From CAZFGN01 sp964518695 (GTDB lineage Bacteria > Patescibacteriota > Minisyncoccia > UBA6257 > Colwellbacteraceae), in NCBI GenBank assembly GCA_964518695.1, contig CAZFGN010000004.1, positions 1 through 40,745 on the forward strand: a DNA stretch of 40,745 nt, written 5' to 3'. How positions within the stretch are numbered: the stretch's first letter is position 1; the number at the start of each line of letters is the position of its first letter. Positions 39,947-40,745 of the stretch are shown piece by piece. Position numbers and translations under genes: made by a program. A model generated the notes under the pieces. The model was not told the DNA's origin, did not search any database, and saw only the letters and a program-made list of their open reading frames with translations.

Positions 39947-40745
39947 ATGTTTTTCAAAAGCCTCAAAAAAGAAATACTGATATTTACCCTAGGCCTAACT
40001 GTGGTCACGATTGTTGTTATGGCTTGGCTTGGAGTTTATTCAACGCAGACCGCCGGACGCGATGCCGGAAGAGAAAGCACCGATACTTTGCGTGAACAGG
40101 CAAAAGTATCTCTTGTTCAGATTGCGGAATCCACCGCGCAACGGCAAGATTTGCTGTTTGAACGAACAAGGGACGACGCAAGCAGTCTTGCGGCGTACAC
40201 TAAAAATATGTATGAAAACACGTCGCTTTTTTCCGCTGAAGGCTATTGGAGATTTGATGATAGAGTGTTTAAAAAGGACGGACTTTATTTGAATGATAAA
40301 TCTGATATATCGACATTTTTTATTCCTAATTTTGTTGTTGTAGACGCGGAAGTGAAAAAGACTCTTGAACGTACCGCATATCTCGATTTCATAGTCCCCG
40401 GTATATTGAAAAACAACCAAAATGCTGTTGCCATATACTCAGTAGACAAGAGAAGCATTTCAAGATACTTCCCTAATATCATCTTGGGAAGTGTTGCCCC
40501 TCTCGATTATGACATAACCGAAGACCCTCTTTATATAGGAGCAACGCCGAAAGAGAATCCTGACAAAAAGGTCGTGTGGTCGCCTTTATACGATGACCCG
40601 GCGAAACGAGGCCTCATGATTACGGCCGCGGCTCCGATTTATACCAAAAACGGTTTTCAGGGAGTTATCGGCATAGACGTTCTTCTTAACAGCATTATCA
40701 AGACCATCACCTCATACAGCCCGATAGAAGGGTCCTATGCGTTCT
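39947..40745 (+). CDS. Cache-domain transmembrane sensor, N-terminal part (runs off the window)
   Basis: 266 visible residues, open to the last base. A short cytoplasmic tail (MFFKSLKKEI) and a first transmembrane helix (about 10-30, LIFTLGLTVVTIVVMAWLGV) precede an extracytoplasmic helical stretch. That is followed by a double-Cache-like domain with YWRFDDRVFKKDGLY, EDPLYIGATPKENP, VVWSPLYDDPAKRGLMITAAAPIY and GFQGVIGIDVLLNSI, the usual dCache end motif. The output part is missing, and a histidine kinase or chemoreceptor is likely given the neighbourhood. The ATG at 39947 is the first in frame before the membrane helix. Confidence 0.8.
   Translation, partial: MFFKSLKKEILIFTLGLTVVTIVVMAWLGVYSTQTAGRDAGRESTDTLREQAKVSLVQIAESTAQRQDLLFERTRDDASSLAAYTKNMYENTSLFSAEGYWRFDDRVFKKDGLYLNDKSDISTFFIPNFVVVDAEVKKTLERTAYLDFIVPGILKNNQNAVAIYSVDKRSISRYFPNIILGSVAPLDYDITEDPLYIGATPKENPDKKVVWSPLYDDPAKRGLMITAAAPIYTKNGFQGVIGIDVLLNSIIKTITSYSPIEGSYAF

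Noticed and set aside
1..40745. Alternative genetic code with UGA as glycine
   Set aside because: TGA terminates several well-delimited genes at family-typical C-termini (for example 13710-13712, 14932-14934, 22054-22056 and 27553-27555).

Overview
The window looks like a chromosomal contig of a Candidate Phyla Radiation (Patescibacteria) bacterium, most likely of the Parcubacteria group. The pointers are a C-terminal peptidoglycan-binding module of the type very common on Parcubacteria secreted proteins (position 2-409), a transketolase split into two adjacent genes, a release factor 1 that lacks its N-terminal domain, a PaaX-like regulator with a Cas2-like C-terminal fold, tight gene packing with many 4-30 nt overlaps, and very short or absent 5' leaders. 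TGA is used as an ordinary stop (for example at 13710, 14932, 22054 and 27553), which argues against the UGA-recoded lineages. Two runs of ten N (14075-14084 and 15723-15732) are assembly gaps.

Layout. 1-10.4 kb: envelope and redox genes (peptidoglycan-binding protein, small membrane protein, flippase, DsbA-like/glutaredoxin/thioredoxin reductase operon), a PaaX-like regulator, and a two-gene operon ending in a 1536-residue secreted zinc-phospholipase-C-like protein with lamin-tail and Fn3-like domains. Four copies of one long palindrome separate these blocks and none was seen in the remaining 30 kb. 11.2-13.7 kb: ribulose-phosphate epimerase and split transketolase. 13.7-19.2 kb: a dense two-component region with two complete kinases, one kinase without an ATPase domain, one stand-alone histidine domain and three receiver proteins. 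19.2-25.1 kb: a PfkB kinase, an unknown protein, a CDP-alcohol phosphatidyltransferase, a PgpA-CarS-like fusion, a phospholipase-D-like protein and a class II aldolase. 25.1-30.2 kb: receiver, PlsC-type acyltransferase, alpha-oxoamine synthase, SDR reductase and multi-spanning histidine kinase. 30.1-33.0 kb: a segment bounded by 29-bp exact direct repeats and carrying a CYTH enzyme, an unknown protein, a FolE-like and an NDK-like protein. 33.0-35.9 kb: L25, a coiled-coil lytic transglycosylase and release factor 1. 35.9-40.7 kb: two paralogous membrane sensors, a GAF histidine kinase and a truncated Cache-type sensor.

The genes point to an organism with an unusually large signalling investment for its lineage, partial pentose-phosphate/glycolytic metabolism, its own phospholipid head-group steps, and secreted enzymes that could act on peptidoglycan or on membranes of partner cells. 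Most notable: (1) the operon alpha-oxoamine synthase - SDR - multi-TM kinase, which matches the logic of Cqs/Lqs alpha-hydroxyketone signalling; (2) the direct-repeat-bounded segment 30131-33002, whose repeat contains a promoter and the last codons of a kinase gene; (3) the palindrome family around the PaaX-like gene; (4) histidine-kinase pieces lacking the ATPase domain. All functions are read from sequence motifs by eye; no database search was run.
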